A stretch of DNA of 5,218 nucleotides, taken from Spirochaetia bacterium. GTDB lineage: Bacteria; Spirochaetota; Spirochaetia; Treponematales; Breznakiellaceae. The stretch's first letter is position 1. The number at the start of each line of letters is the position of its first letter. The DNA lies in contig BOBW01000109.1 in assembly GCA_026002595.1 (NCBI GenBank), positions 1-5,218 of the forward strand, read 5' to 3'. The position numbers and the translations under genes were made by a program. Shown here in pieces: positions 5,010-5,218 of this stretch. The notes below the pieces were generated by a model, which was not told the DNA's origin, searched no databases, and was given only the letters and a program-made list of their open reading frames with translations.

Positions 5010-5038
5010 ATTATATGTCGCATTCATATTTTTGTCAA
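5010..5038 (-). promoter_or_regulatory. Consensus sigma70 promoter of the 4543-4989 gene
   Basis: On the minus strand, perfect TTGACA (5033-5038) and perfect TATAAT (5010-5015) are separated by exactly 17 bases. This is the strongest promoter in the window by sequence. The -10 box ends 21 bases before ATG, with GGAGG in the short leader. Confidence 0.85.
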
Positions 5039-5089
5039 TATTTTAAGTAAATTTTCATTTATTTACCAATCAGTGTAGCCCCCATGTCG

Positions 5090-5218
5090 CATAACGTGAA
5101 AGCTATACGACGTTTTTGCGGTTGCGATAAAGGAAACCGCAGGTTTCCAGCAACCGCAAAAATGTGCCGGAGAAAAACCCCATAAAGGCGCTACTGCGCC
5201 GACTGGGGTTTTTCGTAG
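5090..5218 (-). repeat. attC-like repeat G (partial, right edge of window)
   Basis: It begins at CATAAC (5090-5095), followed by GTGAAA and GCTATACG, hairpin 1 with a GCA triloop and hairpin 2 at 5172-5214; the rest lies beyond the window. Hairpin 2 has the CCCC/GGGG stem of repeat C, but its inner stem is GGCGC-TACT-GCGCC, a different length and loop. It belongs to the next cassette upstream, whose gene is not in the window. Confidence 0.75.
5172..5214 (-). terminator. Bidirectional terminator-like hairpin in repeat G
   Basis: Stem GAAAAACCCCA with TGGGGTTTTTC around GGCGC-TACT-GCGCC, with five T's following on either strand. It would separate the unseen upstream cassette from the promoter at 5010-5038. 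Confidence 0.45.

Larger units (their letters stand above)
4352..5094 (-). mobile_element. Gene cassette F: ATC-hydrolase-like gene plus repeat F
   Basis: Unit of 743 bp, the shortest complete one. Arms at 4508-4525 and 5078-5095 match over 18 bases: GTTATGCGAC, the fixed mismatch (G4518 facing T5085), then TGGGGGC. Confidence 0.7.

Noticed and set aside
1..5218. CRISPR array
   Set aside because: Repeats are about 170 bp and the spacings of about 0.7 kb hold genes with promoters.

Overview
The window is a run of six unrelated, very AT-rich genes, all on the minus strand. Each is separated from the next by a G+C-richer, strongly palindromic repeat of about 170 bp. Five complete copies (B-F) and two cut by the window edges (A left, G right) can be read. 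Each repeat is bounded by CATAAC and GTTATG, with complementary inner boxes (GCTATACG/CGTATAGC) and three internal hairpins. One promiscuous repeat between non-homologous, co-oriented single-gene units is the layout of an integron gene-cassette array, and the repeats are read here as unusually long attC-like sites. No integrase or attI is in the window, so this would be the interior of a larger array.

The organism cannot be fixed from sequence alone. An integron has been described in Treponema denticola, and the very AT-rich cassette genes and two putative lipoproteins with loose lipoboxes would fit a spirochaete such as Treponema. That is a tentative inference.

Layout, left to right (genes read right to left): repeat A (partial, 1-124); hypothetical protein (139-702); repeat B (815-981); two-helix membrane protein (998-1573); repeat C (1680-1846); membrane-anchored protein or lipoprotein (1862-2488); repeat D (2519-2685); peptidase E-like S51 protein (2702-3340); divergent repeat E (3432-3603); lipoprotein (3650-4255); repeat F (4347-4513); ATC-hydrolase-like protein (4543-4989); repeat G (partial, from 5090). 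The genes share no pathway. What unites them is the exchange unit. Five of six cassettes carry their own near-consensus sigma70 promoter with an exact 17-base spacer, and nearly every repeat contains a two-way terminator-like hairpin. Most cassettes therefore look self-contained for expression.

The most notable structure is beyond the standard attC description. The two ends of each cassette are inverted copies of one another for 18-20 bases. The inner part of that arm differs from cassette to cassette but matches within a cassette. One position, the 11th base from the GTT, is always mismatched in the same sense (G on the left end facing T on the right end). The repeats also covary in their stems, use GNA triloops, and put nearly all imperfect pairs as G.T on the + strand. 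Together these point to selection for folding of the + strand, which is the bottom strand relative to the genes.
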